64,000 nucleotides of DNA from Polyangium spumosum. Lineage in GTDB: Bacteria; Myxococcota_A; Polyangia; Polyangiales; Polyangiaceae. The DNA lies in the NCBI RefSeq assembly GCF_009649845.1, contig NZ_WJIE01000004.1, forward strand, positions 434,001 to 498,000, read 5' to 3'. This document shows positions 31,777 to 42,871 of this stretch, in pieces. The notes under the pieces were generated by a model that worked only from the letters and a program-made list of their open reading frames with translations, was not told the DNA's origin and did not search any database. How positions within the stretch are numbered: the first letter of the stretch is position 1; each line of letters opens with the position of its first letter. Both the position numbers and the translations under genes were made by a program.

Positions 31777-32541
31777 TCAGTCCCCGCCCGTCTCCGCCCG
31801 CGTCGCCGCCAGCTCGTACTCGTTCGTCTCGCCCGGGTGCCGCTGCGACGGCTTGAGCCGCCCGGCCAGCTCCTCCAGATCCGCCAGCGCGAACGTCGAC
31901 GACAGGACCGCCGCCCCGCGGCTGAAAGCGCGATCGTTCGCCTCCATCGCCGCCCGCTTCGCCCGGAGCGTCGCCTCGGCCTCGCGGAGCTCACGCGCCA
32001 CGGCCGCGAGCGCCTTCTCCAGCGGCGGCAGCTCGAGCTCGAGCTCCTCGGCGAACGCCTCCCGATCGAGCGACAAACCCCGCCGCCGCGGCGCCGGCAG
32101 CCGGATCGACTCGTCCCGCAGCGCGTCGAGCACCGAACGCCCGATCGTCGCGAGCACGGAAGGATCGGTCGGCACCGCCTCGAGCAGGTGCAGCCGCGGC
32201 AAACCCGCCATCCCGCAGGTCGTCTCCACCGCGGCGCGTAGATCCACCAGGATCCGCCGCACCTTCTCCACCGCCTCGTCGCGCGCCTTGCGGGGCGCCG
32301 CGTCGTCGGCGAGCTCCCGCTCGTGGGCCGTGTCGGCCCGCACGAGGGCCTCGTTCTCCGTGGCGATGTGCCTCCCGACCAGCCGCAGGAAGAGCGCCAC
32401 GTCCGGCATCTCCTCGTCGGGCCGGAGGTGCGCCGAGAGCAGCTCGGCGACCCGGGTCCCCACCTCGTTTGCGTGCGTGTGGGCTGCCGCGGTCACGGCG
32501 CGCGCGGACTTCTGCCGATCGGTGACGGCCTTGGATGCCAT
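31777..32541 (-). CDS. Alpha-helical hypothetical protein
   Basis: 254 residues, almost wholly helical and rich in Ala, Arg and Glu; the C-terminal 90 residues (ELELELPPLEKALAAVARELREAE onward) look like a coiled coil. No signal, no membrane segment and no recognised family. It converges on the vWA gene and is divergent from mltG. Confidence 0.6.
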   Translation of the reverse strand: MASKAVTDRQKSARAVTAAAHTHANEVGTRVAELLSAHLRPDEEMPDVALFLRLVGRHIATENEALVRADTAHERELADDAAPRKARDEAVEKVRRILVDLRAAVETTCGMAGLPRLHLLEAVPTDPSVLATIGRSVLDALRDESIRLPAPRRRGLSLDREAFAEELELELPPLEKALAAVARELREAEATLRAKRAAMEANDRAFSRGAAVLSSTFALADLEELAGRLKPSQRHPGETNEYELAATRAETGGD

Positions 32542-32649
32542 GCAGGGAAAGGACCTCCTCGTGCCGTGGCATCATCACCCTCGAAGCCGCCCCGTGGCAA
32601 CGATCGGCTTGACGCCCTTCGGCGTTTGGTGCTTTGCACGGGTCCTGCC

Positions 32650-33897
32650 GTGCCCACGAGAGCCCCGTCCTCCCCCGGGCGTCGCCGCCGCCGCGCGTCG
32701 CCCCCTTCGCCCTCCGTGGCCGGCGCGCAGGCTCCCGCGCCCTCTCCGCCGCCGTCGCCCAGGAAAAAGCCTCGCGCGCGCCTCTCGCGCCGCGCGCGGT
32801 CGGCCCTCTTCGCGCTCGCGGGCGCCGCGGGCGCCGTCGTCGCCTCGCTCCTCGTCCTCGTCGTCGGCTACGGCCACCTGCACGCGCCCGACGAGGGCGC
32901 CGTGGTCGAGGTCGACTGGCCCGCAGGCCTCGACAGCGACCAGGCCGCGGCCCTGCTCGCCCGGCACGGCCTCGTCCGCAGCGAGGGCGCGACGGCCATG
33001 TTTTTTCGTACGACCGGCGGCACGGCGGCGTTCGTCCCTGGCCCGCACCTCCTCGCGCAGGGCCTCGATCCCTGGGACCTGCGCCGCCTGCTCGAGCGCT
33101 CGCCCAAGCGCCCCACCGTCCGCGTCACCATCCCCGAGGGGTTCCACCGGTTCGACATCGCGACGCGCCTCGAGAAGCTCCGCGTCGCCGGCAAGGGCGC
33201 CTTCCTCCGCGCGAGCGCCGATCCGCGGCTGCTCGACGAGCTCGGCATCGAGCGCAAGGGCGCGCTCGGCGTCGAGAGCGCCGAGGGGTACCTCTTTCCG
33301 GCGACGTACGAGTTTCCGATCGACGCCGATCCGCGCGACGTCCTCCGCCGCCTCGTCACGGAGGCCGATCGCCGCTGGGCGACGCTCGCGGTGCGGCATG
33401 CCGCGGGGGTGGCGTCGCTCCGCAGCACCCTCGGGTTCGGCCGCCGCGAGATCCTGATCCTCGCCTCGATCGTCGAGAAGGAGGCGGTCCAGGCCGACGA
33501 GCGCCCGCTCATCGCCAGCGTCTTCTTGAACCGGCTGCTCGATCCCGGGTTCAGGCCGAAGCGCCTTCAATCCGACCCCACGGCGGCTTATGCTTGTTTC
33601 TCCGAGCCCGACGTCGTCCCGGCGTGCGCCGGGTTCTCGGGCAAGATCACCCCGGCCATCAACCGGGATTCGAAGAATCGATACAGCACCTACGTGAACG
33701 ACGGATTGCCGCCCGGTCCGATCGCGAACCCCGGCGCCCCGTCCATCGAGGCCGTGCTCTCGCCCGCGGCGACGAAATACCTCTATTTCGTGGCCAAGGG
33801 AGGCGGCAGGCACACCTTCAGCGAGGCGCTCGCAGAGCACAACGAGGCCGTCCGCAAGCTGCGCGCGGCGACGCCGAGCGCCGAGAGACACGAATGA
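32650..33897 (+). CDS. mltG: Endolytic murein transglycosylase MltG
   Basis: 415 residues from GTG 32650. A Pro/Arg-rich cytoplasmic tail precedes one membrane helix (about 65-85, FALAGAAGAVVASLLVLVVG). LysM-like and YceG domains follow: VRVTIPEGFHRFDIA, SAEGYLFPATYEF, ILASIVEKEA with the catalytic Glu, RLQSDPTAAYA, YSTYVNDGLPPGPIANPG. The enzyme cuts nascent peptidoglycan strands at the inner membrane and may terminate chain growth. It overlaps the next gene by ATGA. Confidence 0.93.
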   Translation: MPTRAPSSPGRRRRRASPPSPSVAGAQAPAPSPPPSPRKKPRARLSRRARSALFALAGAAGAVVASLLVLVVGYGHLHAPDEGAVVEVDWPAGLDSDQAAALLARHGLVRSEGATAMFFRTTGGTAAFVPGPHLLAQGLDPWDLRRLLERSPKRPTVRVTIPEGFHRFDIATRLEKLRVAGKGAFLRASADPRLLDELGIERKGALGVESAEGYLFPATYEFPIDADPRDVLRRLVTEADRRWATLAVRHAAGVASLRSTLGFGRREILILASIVEKEAVQADERPLIASVFLNRLLDPGFRPKRLQSDPTAAYACFSEPDVVPACAGFSGKITPAINRDSKNRYSTYVNDGLPPGPIANPGAPSIEAVLSPAATKYLYFVAKGGGRHTFSEALAEHNEAVRKLRAATPSAERHE

Positions 33898-34538
33898 ACC
33901 CCTCCGATCGCAAGCGCCAAACGTTCGTCTGGAAAAACTCGTCGTGGCGCGTGGTCCTCGTGACCGCGCCGCTCCTCGTGGCCTGCTCGGGCGCCACCGC
34001 CCCCGACGGCTCGGCGCCGGCGCCGACGACGAGCGCCGCCGCCCCGCCCGCGTCGGCTTCTGCGGCCGCGCCTGCGCCACCTTCTGCGGCCGCGCCTGCG
34101 CCCTCCGACGCGCCCGCGGCCGCGCCGGCCTCCGCTTCCGCCGCCGCTTCCGCCGCGCCTCCGGAGGCGCCGAAGCCCGAGGAAGCGCCCCTGCCGGCCG
34201 TCAAGGTCAAGAACATCGGCATGCACATCGGCGGCGGGCCGCACGACGACGCCACGAAGGCCCCCTTCAACCGCTCGGTCGAGCCCCATTTCGACGAGCT
34301 TCGCCGCTGCTTCGCCAAGGTCGACGATCCGAAGAAGGGCGGCGATTTCGGCGTCGACCTCCTCGTCGACGGCAAGGGCGGCAAGGCGCAGGTCTCCCAC
34401 CCCCGCACGGCCCTCAAGGGCGAGGGCTTCGTGCCGTGTGTCGTCGGCGTGTTCGAATCCATCGAATTTTTGAAGCCGAAGGGCGGAAAAAAGACGATGG
34501 TCAGTTATTCGATTCGCTTCACCCCCGAGGGGCGCTGA
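33894..34538 (+). CDS. Lipoprotein with AgmX/PglI-like C-terminal domain
   Basis: 214 residues. The signal (SSWRVVLVTAPLLVACS) is unusual in having 14 polar residues before it; the lipobox is VACS. A 70-residue Ala/Pro/Ser linker leads to a C-terminal domain (VEPHFDELRRCFAKV to SYSIRF) like the TonB-type domain at the end of myxobacterial gliding proteins AgmX/PglI. Two Cys may form a disulfide. Coupled to mltG by ATGA, so it may act on or near the cell wall. Confidence 0.7.
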   Translation: MNPSDRKRQTFVWKNSSWRVVLVTAPLLVACSGATAPDGSAPAPTTSAAAPPASASAAAPAPPSAAAPAPSDAPAAAPASASAAASAAPPEAPKPEEAPLPAVKVKNIGMHIGGGPHDDATKAPFNRSVEPHFDELRRCFAKVDDPKKGGDFGVDLLVDGKGGKAQVSHPRTALKGEGFVPCVVGVFESIEFLKPKGGKKTMVSYSIRFTPEGR

Positions 34539-34618
34539 CGACGCGCATCGCTCGCTTGTCGCGCCTCGCCTGCGCGCCATACTCTCCCCTCTTCCATCCA
34601 CTTCTGCGAGGTCACTCC

Positions 34619-35932
34619 ATGCGCTTGCTTGCTGGATTTCTCCGTTCGAACTTCCTCTTCTCGGGCCTCGTCGCGCTGGCCTGTCTCGGCCCGATCGCGT
34701 GCGCGGCGGGAAACGAAACGCGCGGCGCGGGAGGCGGCGGCGAGGGAGGGCAGGGCGCGCAGGGCGGGTCCGGCGGCGCCGGCGGTGAGACGGCCGGTCC
34801 GGGAGGCGCGGGCGGAGCGGGCGGCGCAGGCGGCATGATGAGCGGCTCGGGGGGAGCGGGCGGCGCGGGCGGCGCAGGCGGCGGCGGGGGAATGGGCGGG
34901 CAAAATGGGACGGCGACGAAGGCCGTCACCGTGTTCGGCGGCGGCAGCGCGACCATCGCGAGCGAGACGGACCTCGAATCGGGCGTGACGAAAACGACGC
35001 CCTGGCAGGCGCAGAGCACGGACGCGATCGGCCTCGCCTCCGACGGCACGGGCACCGGCATTTGCGTGCTCCGCTCGAACGTGAACGGCGAGCTTCGCGT
35101 CGCGCTTTACTCGGGGGGGGCGTGGACGCCCGCGTCCGGACAAACCGTGCCTTCGCTCGAGGCGGGCCTCCTGAGCGAGGGCGGCGCGCAGGTCGCGGGG
35201 GGCGGCGGCGTCGGGCACCTCGTCTACAAGGGCACGGACGGCTTCTATTATTATGGCCGTTTCCAGAACGCGCTCTGGGTGAGCAAGAAGGAGGCGATCA
35301 CCGCGAACGGACAGCACTCCTCCGGGCCCAATCCGCCGGCCGTGGCGGCGATCGGCAATGCGCCCGTGATCGCGTTCGTCGGCGCCGACGGGACGTTTTA
35401 CGATCAATCCCGCAGCGGCGGCGCCTGGTCGGCCGCCACGCCGCACCCGATCGCCGGCAAGGCCGCGCCCGCGACGCCCGGCATCGTCGCGCTCGACTCC
35501 GGCCCGGAGCTCGTCGCGGTCTTCGCGAACGAGGCGGGGAGCCTGCATTGGCTCTCGCGCACGAGCGGCACGTGGACGAGCCCCCTGCCGATCGAGGGCG
35601 CCTCGTCGCTCGATCAGCCGAGCCTCGCGCCTCTGCCCGGCGGCGGCGCGTTGCTCGCGTATCGCGGCGCCGACCAGCGCCTCTACACCGCGCGGCTCTC
35701 GGCCGGCGACGCGCCTGCGTGGTCGGTCCCCGTGGCAGGCGCCGGCGCGGCGAACCCGTTCCTGCTCGTCCCGCCGGCCGTCGCCCGCGGCGGCAAGGGC
35801 GCCGAGGCGGAAATGATTTACGCCGACAACCTCGGCAGCGTGTATTCGACCCGCCTCGTCGCGGGCGCCTGGATTGCCCCGGCATTCGCGGGCAGCGCCT
35901 CGGGCCGGGTTGCGATCGCCACCCTGCCTTGA
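34619..35932 (+). CDS. Lipoprotein with Gly-rich linker and beta-propeller-like domain
   Basis: 437 residues. Signal and lipobox PIAC, then about 80 residues of mainly Gly, Ala and Ser (GAGGAGGAGG type), a common myxobacterial spacer. The remaining 320 residues consist of six to seven blades of about 45 residues, each with GxxxxVAVYSGGAW-like strands and Trp (WTPASG, ALWVSKKE, GAWSAAT, GTWTSPL, PAWSVPV). This matches a fucolectin-like beta-propeller and may bind carbohydrate. No catalytic residues seen. Confidence 0.7.
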   Translation: MRLLAGFLRSNFLFSGLVALACLGPIACAAGNETRGAGGGGEGGQGAQGGSGGAGGETAGPGGAGGAGGAGGMMSGSGGAGGAGGAGGGGGMGGQNGTATKAVTVFGGGSATIASETDLESGVTKTTPWQAQSTDAIGLASDGTGTGICVLRSNVNGELRVALYSGGAWTPASGQTVPSLEAGLLSEGGAQVAGGGGVGHLVYKGTDGFYYYGRFQNALWVSKKEAITANGQHSSGPNPPAVAAIGNAPVIAFVGADGTFYDQSRSGGAWSAATPHPIAGKAAPATPGIVALDSGPELVAVFANEAGSLHWLSRTSGTWTSPLPIEGASSLDQPSLAPLPGGGALLAYRGADQRLYTARLSAGDAPAWSVPVAGAGAANPFLLVPPAVARGGKGAEAEMIYADNLGSVYSTRLVAGAWIAPAFAGSASGRVAIATLP

Positions 35933-35955
35933 GCTGCCCGTGCTAGCGTGGGCCC

Positions 35956-36786
35956 ATGACTCACGCGCTCGACGACCTTCAGAGAGCCCGCGTAGGCGGC
36001 TGCCTCGTCCTCCGGGACAACCTCTGGAGTGATTGCGGCATCGACGGCATGCGCGGCGATTTTCGCCGCCTCACCGCCCAGGGCACGCGGGGCTTCTGCA
36101 ACGTGAACGCCGGCCGCCACCACGTCGTCACGCACCACGAGGACGAGCCCATCGTCCTCGATCTCGTGCTCTACCCCGGCGAGACGCTCGTCCGGCGGCT
36201 CGACGTCGACGAGCGCGAGTTCGTCCTCGACGACCCCGAGACCGAAAAGAAATACCTGGCCCTCGCGGCGGGCGGCAGCCGCGGGGCCATGGCGGGCGCG
36301 CTCGTCGATTACGAAAAGGCGATCATCGCGGCGAGGGGCGGCGCGCCCGAGCTCTTGCCGGACGAGGTGGCGAGGCGCGTCGGGGCCGCATTCATCACGG
36401 CCGCGGAGCAGGCGGCGCGCGGCGCCGATCAGGGCGAGCTCATGGAGCGGACGTACAAGGCGGGCCTCGAGCTCATCGGCCACGTCATGCCCTCCTCGCA
36501 CATCCAGAAGTTCGTGGGCCTCTTCTCGATGACGGCGTCGAAACACGCGATGGCGGGCGAATACGAGCTCGCCGCGCGGATCACGCTGCTCGGCCTCTCC
36601 ATCCTGCCGGGCGAGCCCTGGCTGCTCGACCTCCTGGCGAACCTCTATTCGGACGGCGGCGCGCCGGTCTCGGCGCTCCCGTTCAGCGAGGAGGCGCTCC
36701 GGCGCGCCCACGTGTTGCCCGAGAAGCTCGCCCAGCAGCTCCGGGCGTCGTACGAGGAGATCGCGGCGGCGGCGCGGGGGAGCTGA
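35956..36786 (+). CDS. Hypothetical protein with helical repeats
   Basis: 276 residues. A compact N-terminal alpha/beta region contains HHVVTHHEDEPIV. The second half is helical and TPR-like (AMAGEYELAARITLLGLSILPGEPWLLDLLANLYSDG). No signal peptide. I do not recognise the family. Convergent with the oxidase genes. Confidence 0.6.
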   Translation: MTHALDDLQRARVGGCLVLRDNLWSDCGIDGMRGDFRRLTAQGTRGFCNVNAGRHHVVTHHEDEPIVLDLVLYPGETLVRRLDVDEREFVLDDPETEKKYLALAAGGSRGAMAGALVDYEKAIIAARGGAPELLPDEVARRVGAAFITAAEQAARGADQGELMERTYKAGLELIGHVMPSSHIQKFVGLFSMTASKHAMAGEYELAARITLLGLSILPGEPWLLDLLANLYSDGGAPVSALPFSEEALRRAHVLPEKLAQQLRASYEEIAAAARGS

Positions 36787-36793
36787 TCCTGAT

Positions 36794-37873
36794 TCAGCCA
36801 GCCGCCCTCGTTGCCCGCGTGAGCGCCGTCCGGATCGCCCACGCGGCGAGCATCGCATTCACCAGGAAAAACCCGAGGAAGAGCCACCGCCCCGAGACCT
36901 CGGCGGCCCGCGCGTGCTCTGCATAAAGGGCCACGAAATCGACGGCCGTGATGCGCAGGACCTCGCGCACGACCGTCGTCCCGAGGATCACCAAGAAGAG
37001 CCCCGCCGACGCGACGGCCAGAGCTCTCCCGCGCCCCGCCTCGGCCCGGAGCAACCCCAGAAACCCCGCCGCTTCCACGACGACGCCGATCGCCGCCGCG
37101 ACGAGCCACGGCCTCGCCATGGGCCCGATCGCGTGCGCCCTCGCCTCGGGCCCCACGAGCGTCGCGTATCCCGCCGCGCACGCGCCGGCGACGACGAGCC
37201 CCCCGAGCCCGATCCACGCGACGCTCCGGAACGACGCCGCGTCCGCGAGCTTCCCGGCCCGCTCGCGCCGGTGCAATTGCCAACCGAGCAACACCGAGAG
37301 CGTCGGGAGCGCGCCGAGCGTCCAGAGGAGCATCCGCGGCAGGATCTCGCCGTTCTCGTAGATCATCGCCTTCGACGCGTACATCGGCGCCCACGCCGCC
37401 TCGCTCCGCGCGAGCAGGTAGTTCTCCGTCCACGAGAGCGCCGTGAACAGGAAACACGCGAGCGCCCCCATCGGCACGAGCACCCCGAGGCGCGGGCGCT
37501 CCTTCACGAACGCCGTCTTCTGCGCATAGAGCAGGTAAAACCCGACGATCAGCGCCGGCAGGATGAGCATCCAGCGGTGGAAGAGCAGCAGGTTCGCCGT
37601 GTAAAACGATTTTTTGTAGAGGATCTGGATGAAGAGCAGCGGCGCGATCCCCGCCGTGATCGCGGCCGAGAGCGCGAACGGGAGCCAGTCGCGGAGCAGG
37701 TCCACGATCGCGTCGTTCGCCTCGGTTTTCCCGCGGATCCTCCGGACGACGAGGACGCCCGTCCCCGCGAGGACGTAGTTCATGAACACCACGTGCGAGA
37801 CGAGCGTGAGCACGAACGTCACGAGGTAAAATGCGGTCGGCCCGGGGAATCCGAAGGGGAAGGGGCTGTCCAT
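36794..37873 (-). CDS. Cytochrome bd-superfamily oxidase, small membrane subunit
   Basis: 359 residues with eight to nine membrane helices, starting seven bases after the stop of the larger subunit gene. The first helix contains FVLTLVSHVVFMNYVLAGTG, and further His/Trp/Glu (FHRWMLILPAL, SWTENYLL) lie in helices. It does not closely resemble E. coli CydB but fits the partner subunit of the OR-C branch. The protein probably stabilises the quinol or haem site of subunit I. Confidence 0.6.
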   Translation of the reverse strand: MDSPFPFGFPGPTAFYLVTFVLTLVSHVVFMNYVLAGTGVLVVRRIRGKTEANDAIVDLLRDWLPFALSAAITAGIAPLLFIQILYKKSFYTANLLLFHRWMLILPALIVGFYLLYAQKTAFVKERPRLGVLVPMGALACFLFTALSWTENYLLARSEAAWAPMYASKAMIYENGEILPRMLLWTLGALPTLSVLLGWQLHRRERAGKLADAASFRSVAWIGLGGLVVAGACAAGYATLVGPEARAHAIGPMARPWLVAAAIGVVVEAAGFLGLLRAEAGRGRALAVASAGLFLVILGTTVVREVLRITAVDFVALYAEHARAAEVSGRWLFLGFFLVNAMLAAWAIRTALTRATRAAG

Positions 37874-37879
37874 GATGAC

Positions 37880-39307
<1,428 letters not shown>

Positions 39308-39469
39308 GTTGACACCCTGGATGTAAGGGGTGCCCGGCGCGCTTTTCAATGGCAAAATCGCCGCGGTCGGGCCCGCGGGATGCGGCAGGTTGCCGCGGGA
39401 CGTGGCGCGGCGGCCGGTGGATCGTCGGCGCGCCTCCGTTCGTCTCGAGACCTGCTACCGTGCGCGCCC

Positions 39470-40585
39470 GTGCCCGGTCGGTGGTTCGTCATGGTCGTGC
39501 TCGCTCTCGCGCTCGCGGGGTGCAAGGCGAGCTCGAACGAGGAGCGGAGGCCCGCGAAGCCAGGCCCGAGCGCGTCCGCCGCGGCGCCGTCCGCGCCGCT
39601 GCCCGAGGGCGGGGTAGGGGAAGCCAGCGAGATCCACGAGCGACGAGCGGACGCTGGCGCTCCGGACGCGGCGGTCGCAGGCGAGAGGCCGCTGCACCAC
39701 GCGACGCAGGAGGGGCTGCTCGCGCTGATCTCGATCGCGCCGGGGAAGAAGTGGCGGAAGCGGGATCCGGGCGAGTTCTTGCGGCGCTACGTGGGGCCTG
39801 ACGGGCCAGGACAAACGAACCAGGGCAACCCGGCGCTCGCCCGGCACGTGATCGGCCGGGCGCAATGCCTCGAAGGGCTGCGCGGGGTCACCCTGCAGAC
39901 GGAGGCGCAGCGCGAGATGTGCGGCGGGCACGAGAACATGGTGCCCATTTACGCGGGCGGCGACGCGGCGAAGGCGAGAGCGTGCATCGACGTCTTCGAG
40001 TACCCGAACCGCGCCTGCGAGCTGCCCATGGTCTGGGTGCCGCCGGCCCACGCGGCGGCGCTCTGCGAGCTCCAGGGCAAGCGCCTCTGCACGCAGGACG
40101 AGTGGGTCCTCGCCTGCCGCGGTGACCCCGAGGGAGGCGCGCCGAGCACCTACGCCTACGGGAGCGAGCTCGACCTCGATATTTGCAACACCAACAAGCC
40201 GGCGGCGAAGTGGTCGGACAAACCTTGTGATCCGCGGACGATCGACACGACCTGGGCGACGTGCGCGACGAACACGGAGCCCGCGGGCTCGTCCCCGAGG
40301 TGCCGCTCGCGGTTCGGGGTCTACGATCAGCACGGCAACGTGGCCGAGGCGATGACGCGGTTCGATCCCGAGGAGGACAAGGTGGTCTCGCAGCTCAAGG
40401 GGAGCGCGTTTTTTTACGTCGACGTGGCGCGCAGGCTCGACGAGCCGCCGCGGCGCGAGGTGTACTCGGACCACTGCGCGCACGATCCCCGCTGGCACGT
40501 GCAGCCGATCCGGAAGGCGTTCCACGTGAATTACCATCTCGGGTTTCGGTGCTGCTTCACGAGGGGGAAGGGCTCCGGCGGGTGA
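39470..40585 (+). CDS. Lipoprotein with formylglycine-generating-enzyme-like domain
   Basis: 371 residues from GTG 39470: VMVVLALALAGCKASS is a type II signal with lipobox LAGC. After an Ala/Pro linker comes a SUMF1/FGE-like domain with VIDVFEYPN-type start (CIDVFEYPNRAC), WVPPAHAAALCELQGKRLCTQDEWVLACRG, YDQHGNVAEAM and the closing GFRCCF. Such domains either activate sulfatases or act as binding modules; eukaryotic-type catalytic Cys pairs are not assured here. Outer surface or periplasm. Confidence 0.78.
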   Translation: MPGRWFVMVVLALALAGCKASSNEERRPAKPGPSASAAAPSAPLPEGGVGEASEIHERRADAGAPDAAVAGERPLHHATQEGLLALISIAPGKKWRKRDPGEFLRRYVGPDGPGQTNQGNPALARHVIGRAQCLEGLRGVTLQTEAQREMCGGHENMVPIYAGGDAAKARACIDVFEYPNRACELPMVWVPPAHAAALCELQGKRLCTQDEWVLACRGDPEGGAPSTYAYGSELDLDICNTNKPAAKWSDKPCDPRTIDTTWATCATNTEPAGSSPRCRSRFGVYDQHGNVAEAMTRFDPEEDKVVSQLKGSAFFYVDVARRLDEPPRREVYSDHCAHDPRWHVQPIRKAFHVNYHLGFRCCFTRGKGSGG

Positions 40586-40589
40586 GCGG

Positions 40590-41117
40590 TCACCTCGGGG
40601 GCGATCCAATGCGGATCCGCGCCGCGCGCGCGAGCGCCGCGAGCCGGTGGAAGAGTTTTCCGCGGCTGACCCCATAGTGCTGGGCGAGCTCGTCGAGCGT
40701 CATGTCTTCGAGGAAATAGGCGACGAACAGGGCGCGCTCCTCGTCCAGCATGATGGAGAGGGCCGCGTCGACGAGGCGCGCGGCGTTCGCCCGTTCGTCG
40801 AGGTCGGACCCGGGCGCGCGGGCCCGCGCGAGCCCACGATGCCCGAGCTCCTCGTATTCGTGCCGCGCCAGGCGGAGGAAGTTCTGGCCGAGGTGCCAGG
40901 TGATCCTCTCGATCCAGGCGCGCCTTCGCCCCTCCGAGGCGTCCTGCACCTCGTGCCAGCGCGGGAGAGCGATCTCGAACGCGTGCTGGACGATCTCCCT
41001 CGCGTCCTCCGGCGAGACGCCCAGGCGGCGGAGGCGCCTGCGAAGGAGCCGGACGGTGCTCTTGTAGAGATCGGCTTGCGCCTGCGCGAGCGGCGTGCGG
41101 GCAGAGTTCCGGGTCAC
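40590..41117 (-). CDS. ECF-type RNA polymerase sigma factor
   Basis: 175 residues. Region 2 runs from LYKSTVRLLRRRLRRLG to the helix PEDAREIVQHAFEIALPRW, a short linker follows, and region 4 is at LSIMLDEERALFVAYFLEDMTLDELAQHYGVSRGKLFHRL, with a clear helix-turn-helix. No anti-sigma gene is adjacent, though the convergent FGE-like lipoprotein might be a partner. It recruits RNA polymerase to a small regulon. Confidence 0.88.
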   Translation of the reverse strand: MTRNSARTPLAQAQADLYKSTVRLLRRRLRRLGVSPEDAREIVQHAFEIALPRWHEVQDASEGRRRAWIERITWHLGQNFLRLARHEYEELGHRGLARARAPGSDLDERANAARLVDAALSIMLDEERALFVAYFLEDMTLDELAQHYGVSRGKLFHRLAALARAARIRIGSPPR

Positions 41118-41250
41118 ACCTCCAAAATTTGTTGGCGAGCTCGACTTCTTAAAAAATCTCAGAATTCTGCGAGGGCCGGATTCGCAATATCGCTCGCCGA
41201 AATCGTCCCGGAAATCATGGTTGAGCTGCGGCTTCTGTTATCCTGGCCCC

Positions 41251-41823
41251 ATGCTCCCGCTCCGCGCCATCTTCCGGGGCCCGCGCGTCTGCCTCCGCGC
41301 GCCTCGCGCCTCGGACGCGCCGCGTATCGTCGAAATTCGCGCTCGATCCCGCGAGTTTCTCCGGCCCTGGGTGCCCGTCCCCGGCCCCGACGAATTCGAC
41401 GTCACCCTGGCGCGCGCCCGCATTCAGCGGGATCGCCGCGATATACGCGCCGATCGCCACTACCGATTCTGCATGACCCTCGGCGAGGCCGGCCCCGTCA
41501 TCGGCCGCGTCGCCCTCTCCCAGGTCTTTCGCGGCATCTTCCAGAACGCCTACCTCGGCTACTGGATCGACGTCGAGCACCACGGCCGAGGCCTCACCAC
41601 CGAGGGCGTGCGGCTCGCGCTCGACGTCGCTTTCCGCGAGATCGGCCTTCACCGCGTCCAGGCCGCCATCATGCCCCACAACGCCGCGAGCCTCGGCGTC
41701 GCGCGCAAATGTGGCTTCCGGCAGGAGGGCCGCGCCGAGCGATACCTCCAGATCGCCGGCCAGTGGCAGGACCACTTGCTCTTCGCCATCACGGCCGAAG
41801 ATTGGGTAGACCTGCCGCGCTAG
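41251..41823 (+). CDS. GNAT-family N-acetyltransferase (RimJ/RimL-like)
   Basis: 190 residues from ATG 41251. The N-terminal RLRAPRASDAPRI-type opening (VCLRAPRASDAPRIVEI), YLGYWIDVEHHGRGLTTEGV with the acetyl-CoA loop, and HNAASLGVARKCGFRQEGRA are the standard RimJ pattern. It acetylates N-termini, antibiotics or metabolites; the substrate is not readable. Its stop overlaps the stop of glk on the other strand. Confidence 0.9.
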   Translation: MLPLRAIFRGPRVCLRAPRASDAPRIVEIRARSREFLRPWVPVPGPDEFDVTLARARIQRDRRDIRADRHYRFCMTLGEAGPVIGRVALSQVFRGIFQNAYLGYWIDVEHHGRGLTTEGVRLALDVAFREIGLHRVQAAIMPHNAASLGVARKCGFRQEGRAERYLQIAGQWQDHLLFAITAEDWVDLPR

Positions 41824-42830
41824 ACCGCTTCGATCAGATCCTTCGCCATCGCCAGCGCGCCGCGCACGCCGACCAGCGGATCCGTCACCACGGCGATCGG
41901 GATCTCGGCCATGAGCGCCGCGAAGCGCCCCTTCTTGCGGAACCCGTCGAGGAACTGCTTTCGTCGCCCGAGCACGATGTGCCGCGCGATGTTGCCCACC
42001 ACGAACACGCCCCCGAGCGCGAGCTGCTTCAGCGCGAGGTTGCCCGCCTCGGCGCCGTAGATCGAGGCGAAGAGGTCCACCGCCTTCGCCGCCGCGCGTG
42101 ACGCGCCGGACAAACCGAGCTCCGCGATCGTGGCGTTCCGATCCCCCTCCGAGAGCCGCCGCTCCGTCGCTTTCGTCTCGCGCCCGCCGCGCGCCACGAA
42201 GAAATCGTAGAGCGCCCCGAGCCCATCCCCCGAGAGCACGCGCTCGTAGCTCACGTGATCCGGGAACCGCTTCGAAAGGAACTGGAAGAGCTCCACCTCG
42301 AGCGCGTCACGCGCCGCGAAATCCACGTGCCCGCCCTCGGTCGGCAGCACGAGGTGCCTCGACCCGTCCCACACGAGATGCGCCTCGCCGAGCCCCGTCC
42401 CGGCCGCGATCACGGCCACGCTCCGGCCCTTCGACGTCGGCCGCGCCTCGCCGAGCGGCACCACGACGTCCGCGGGCAGGTGCAAGCAGCCACGCGCCGC
42501 GACCGCGAGATCGTTCACGAGGACCACGCGACCGAGCGACAAGCTCCGCGCGAGCTTCACCTCGTCGAGCTTCCACGGCAGGTTCGTCACGGTCGCCGCC
42601 CGATTCCGGATCGGCCCCGCCACCCCGAGCACCGCGACCTTCGGCGGCGGATGATCGGCGCTGCCCAGGAAGCTCCGCGCGATCTCCTCGAACGTCGCGT
42701 GCTCGCGGCTCGGCAACACCGCTTCGAGCAGCAACCTCTTGCCGCGGCCGTCGTAGAGCGAGAGCCGCGTGCGCGTGCCGCCGATGTCGCCGACGAGGAT
42801 GGATCCCGAGACGCCGCGCTTCTTCATCAT
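41820..42830 (-). CDS. glk: Glucokinase
   Basis: 336 residues from the ATG at 42830, chosen because AAAGG lies just upstream of the ATGATG pair. LVGDIGGTRTRLSLY is the phosphate loop; NLPWKLDE, VVLVNDLAVAARG with the catalytic Asp, AGTGLGEA and LPTEGGHVDFA are bacterial Glk signatures. It phosphorylates glucose with ATP in the cytoplasm. It is last in a zwf/opcA-pgl/glk operon, so the operon converts glucose to 6-phosphogluconate. Confidence 0.93.
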   Translation of the reverse strand: MMKKRGVSGSILVGDIGGTRTRLSLYDGRGKRLLLEAVLPSREHATFEEIARSFLGSADHPPPKVAVLGVAGPIRNRAATVTNLPWKLDEVKLARSLSLGRVVLVNDLAVAARGCLHLPADVVVPLGEARPTSKGRSVAVIAAGTGLGEAHLVWDGSRHLVLPTEGGHVDFAARDALEVELFQFLSKRFPDHVSYERVLSGDGLGALYDFFVARGGRETKATERRLSEGDRNATIAELGLSGASRAAAKAVDLFASIYGAEAGNLALKQLALGGVFVVGNIARHIVLGRRKQFLDGFRKKGRFAALMAEIPIAVVTDPLVGVRGALAMAKDLIEAV

Positions 42831-42871
42831 GACCTTTCGATCCCGTACGAACATCGACGCGGGAAAGCAAG

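Noticed and set aside
28530-31994. 1154-codon open frame on the minus strand
   Set aside because: It is antisense to the flavoprotein fusion and the vWA gene, both with clear motifs. It is Asp/Glu/Arg/Ala-rich without any domain, as expected in GC-rich DNA.
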